From Acidobacteriota bacterium (GTDB taxonomy: Bacteria; Acidobacteriota; Polarisedimenticolia; J045): a DNA stretch of 6,360 nucleotides. Each line of letters begins with the position of its first letter. Position 1 is the stretch's first letter. This document shows, piece by piece, positions 5,338-6,360 of this stretch. Under the pieces are notes generated by a model. It made no database searches, was not told where the DNA came from, and saw nothing but the letters and a program-made list of their open reading frames with translations. Made by a program: the position numbers and the translations under genes. The stretch is taken from positions 1 to 6,360 of the forward strand of contig JALTMS010000233.1 of NCBI GenBank assembly GCA_027001345.1, in the 5' to 3' direction.

Positions 5338-6360
5338 AGGACCGACCCCGACTCCGCGAAGCCCTGCCCCAGGCCACGGTACTGGCCCTGGCGACGGTCC
5401 CCGCCTGGACTGGCGCCTCACCGATCTCCTCCCTGGTCGCCGCCGCCGCCGCCGCACTGGCCGGCGGGGTGTTGGGACACCGAGCCGCGAGCCAGCCCCT
5501 GCGCACCTGGGTCGTTCCAGTCGCCGCCGCACCGGCGACCGGGGTGGTATTCGGCCTGGCCCACCTGCTCGCGCGGCTCGGCACGGGCGCGGGCGGCGCC
5601 TGGCCCGAGCGCCTGCTGCTGGCCCGCGATGGGCTGCTGCTCGGCGGCTCGAGCCTGGTGGCAGCCTTCCTGCTGGCCTTCCTCGCCCGCCGGGTGAGCT
5701 GGCTGCGCGTCCTGCCTGCCGCCTGCCTGGTGCTGGCTGTCGCCGCCTTCCTCGCCCCCCACAGAGGTGGAGCGATCCACCGCCCACGACTGATCTCCGA
5801 CCCCGCATGGACCCACGGCCTGCACCCGGGACTGCTGCTGGCCCTCGGGGGCGCCGCGGCAGCCCTGCTGGCGGCACTGGGCCTCTACCGTGTCGGACGC
5901 GCCCGCTGGCCGCTGCTGCAGGTGGGTCTCGTTCTGGCTCTGTTGACCCTGCTGGTGGTGCTGATCCCCTCGCTGCCCCTGCTCCACTTCGACGTTCCCG
6001 ATCCCCTGGGCCTCGAGGGGCATGCCGACGAGGACGCGCAGATTCGCCGCGCGAGGCCGGGGCCGGGCGATCAGGCCAGCAACAGCCAGCACGGGGGCAA
6101 CGACCCGCTGGGCCTGCGCCACAGCGGGGGGGGCAGTACCGACAACAGCCAGCTCCCGTTCCTCGATGACTACTCGATGGATCGGCCCGACTTCCCGGTG
6201 GGTGTGGTCGTCCTCGAAGACGACCTCGAGCCCATGGGAGGCACGTTCTATTTTCGGCAGGTGGCCTTCTCCGCCTGGAACGGTCGCCGCCTGGTGCGTT
6301 CCTTCGAGCGCGGCGTGGACACTGACCTTTTCCCGGGCTTCCCGCACAGCCTGCCCCTGT
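5334..6360 (+). CDS. TgpA/DUF3488-like transglutaminase membrane protein, N-terminal part (3' partial)
   Basis: The start ATG overlaps the stop of the DUF58 gene as ATGA, indicating translational coupling; no clear ribosome site of its own is seen. No stop occurs before the right edge, leaving 342 residues. Six or seven membrane segments are visible, roughly at 13-28, 30-48, 58-80, 99-118, 122-141, 164-186 and 193-214. They are followed by a hydrophilic Gly/Ser/Asn/Asp-rich linker (about 229-273) and the start of an exposed domain with FYFRQVAFSAWNGRRLV (305-321), resembling the block just before the transglutaminase core in this family (Y-x-R-x-x-x-x-x-x-y-x-G-R-x). The Cys-His-Asp catalytic triad would lie beyond the window, so activity cannot be judged. 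TgpA-type proteins are inner-membrane proteins with a periplasmic transglutaminase domain; the substrate is unknown. The adjacent DUF58 gene strengthens the call. Confidence 0.8.
   Translation, partial: MKDRPRLREALPQATVLALATVPAWTGASPISSLVAAAAAALAGGVLGHRAASQPLRTWVVPVAAAPATGVVFGLAHLLARLGTGAGGAWPERLLLARDGLLLGGSSLVAAFLLAFLARRVSWLRVLPAACLVLAVAAFLAPHRGGAIHRPRLISDPAWTHGLHPGLLLALGGAAAALLAALGLYRVGRARWPLLQVGLVLALLTLLVVLIPSLPLLHFDVPDPLGLEGHADEDAQIRRARPGPGDQASNSQHGGNDPLGLRHSGGGSTDNSQLPFLDDYSMDRPDFPVGVVVLEDDLEPMGGTFYFRQVAFSAWNGRRLVRSFERGVDTDLFPGFPHSLPL
5439..5456 (+). repeat. GCC trinucleotide run (Ala6) in the transglutaminase gene
   Basis: Five GCC codons and one GCA in a row encode six Ala in the second predicted membrane segment. 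Length change here would keep the frame and only lengthen or shorten the helix. Confidence 0.75.
6126..6133 (+). repeat. G8 homopolymer in the transglutaminase linker
   Basis: Eight consecutive G encode part of the SGGGS segment of the low-complexity linker between the membrane half and the exposed domain. A one-base slip would remove the downstream catalytic domain from the frame. Confidence 0.8.

Noticed and set aside
4033..5877. A 614-residue open frame on the minus strand opposite the DUF58 and transglutaminase genes
   Set aside because: Composition is Arg/Gly/Ala/Pro/Gln-rich with no recognisable domain; it spans two well-supported genes on the other strand. Long antisense frames are expected where third positions are G/C-rich.
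5418..6347. A 309-residue open frame on the minus strand opposite the transglutaminase gene
   Set aside because: It is very rich in Gln, Gly and Ala, as expected from the complement of Leu- and Ala-rich membrane helices using CTG and GCC codons.

Overview
The window is very G+C-rich, with strong G/C preference at third codon positions, and is almost fully coding. The content suggests a diderm (Gram-negative) bacterium: there is a SurA/PpiC-type periplasmic foldase anchored as a lipoprotein, and a GldG/DUF4340 transporter gene pair. High-G+C lineages such as Acidobacteriota or Myxococcota, or an uncultured relative, would fit. This placement is inference and is weak. No mobile element, tRNA, rRNA or CRISPR array is visible.

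Layout. (1) 1-1341 (+) is the 3' part of a GldG-family membrane protein of an ABC transport system; the frame is open through the left edge. (2) 1346-2716 (+) is a DUF4340 protein that follows after 4 bp and is made of three tandem homologous units. (3) 2717-2760 is a short convergent gap with one weak hairpin. (4) 2761-3897 (-) is a peptidyl-prolyl isomerase lipoprotein. (5) 3898-4020 is a compact divergent control region with a candidate -10 element on each strand, an inverted repeat and a C8 run between them. (6) 4021-5337 (+) is a DUF58-like membrane protein. (7) 5334-6360 (+), overlapping it by ATGA, is the N-terminal membrane half of a TgpA/DUF3488-like transglutaminase that runs off the right edge.

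How they fit together. Genes 1-2 look like the tail of a transporter operon (ATPase and permease genes would lie to the left). GldG and DUF4340 proteins are usually adjacent and are thought to form the extracytoplasmic part of that system. Genes 6-7 form the known DUF58-transglutaminase pairing, often found with a MoxR AAA+ ATPase; no MoxR gene is in this window. The foldase gene between them is an independent, oppositely oriented unit, probably acting on exported proteins. I see no clearly new biological system. The points most worth checking are the divergent control region with its C8 run, the C9 and G8 runs inside the DUF58 and transglutaminase genes, the missing MIDAS-like residues in the DUF58 protein, and the three-unit DUF4340 protein.
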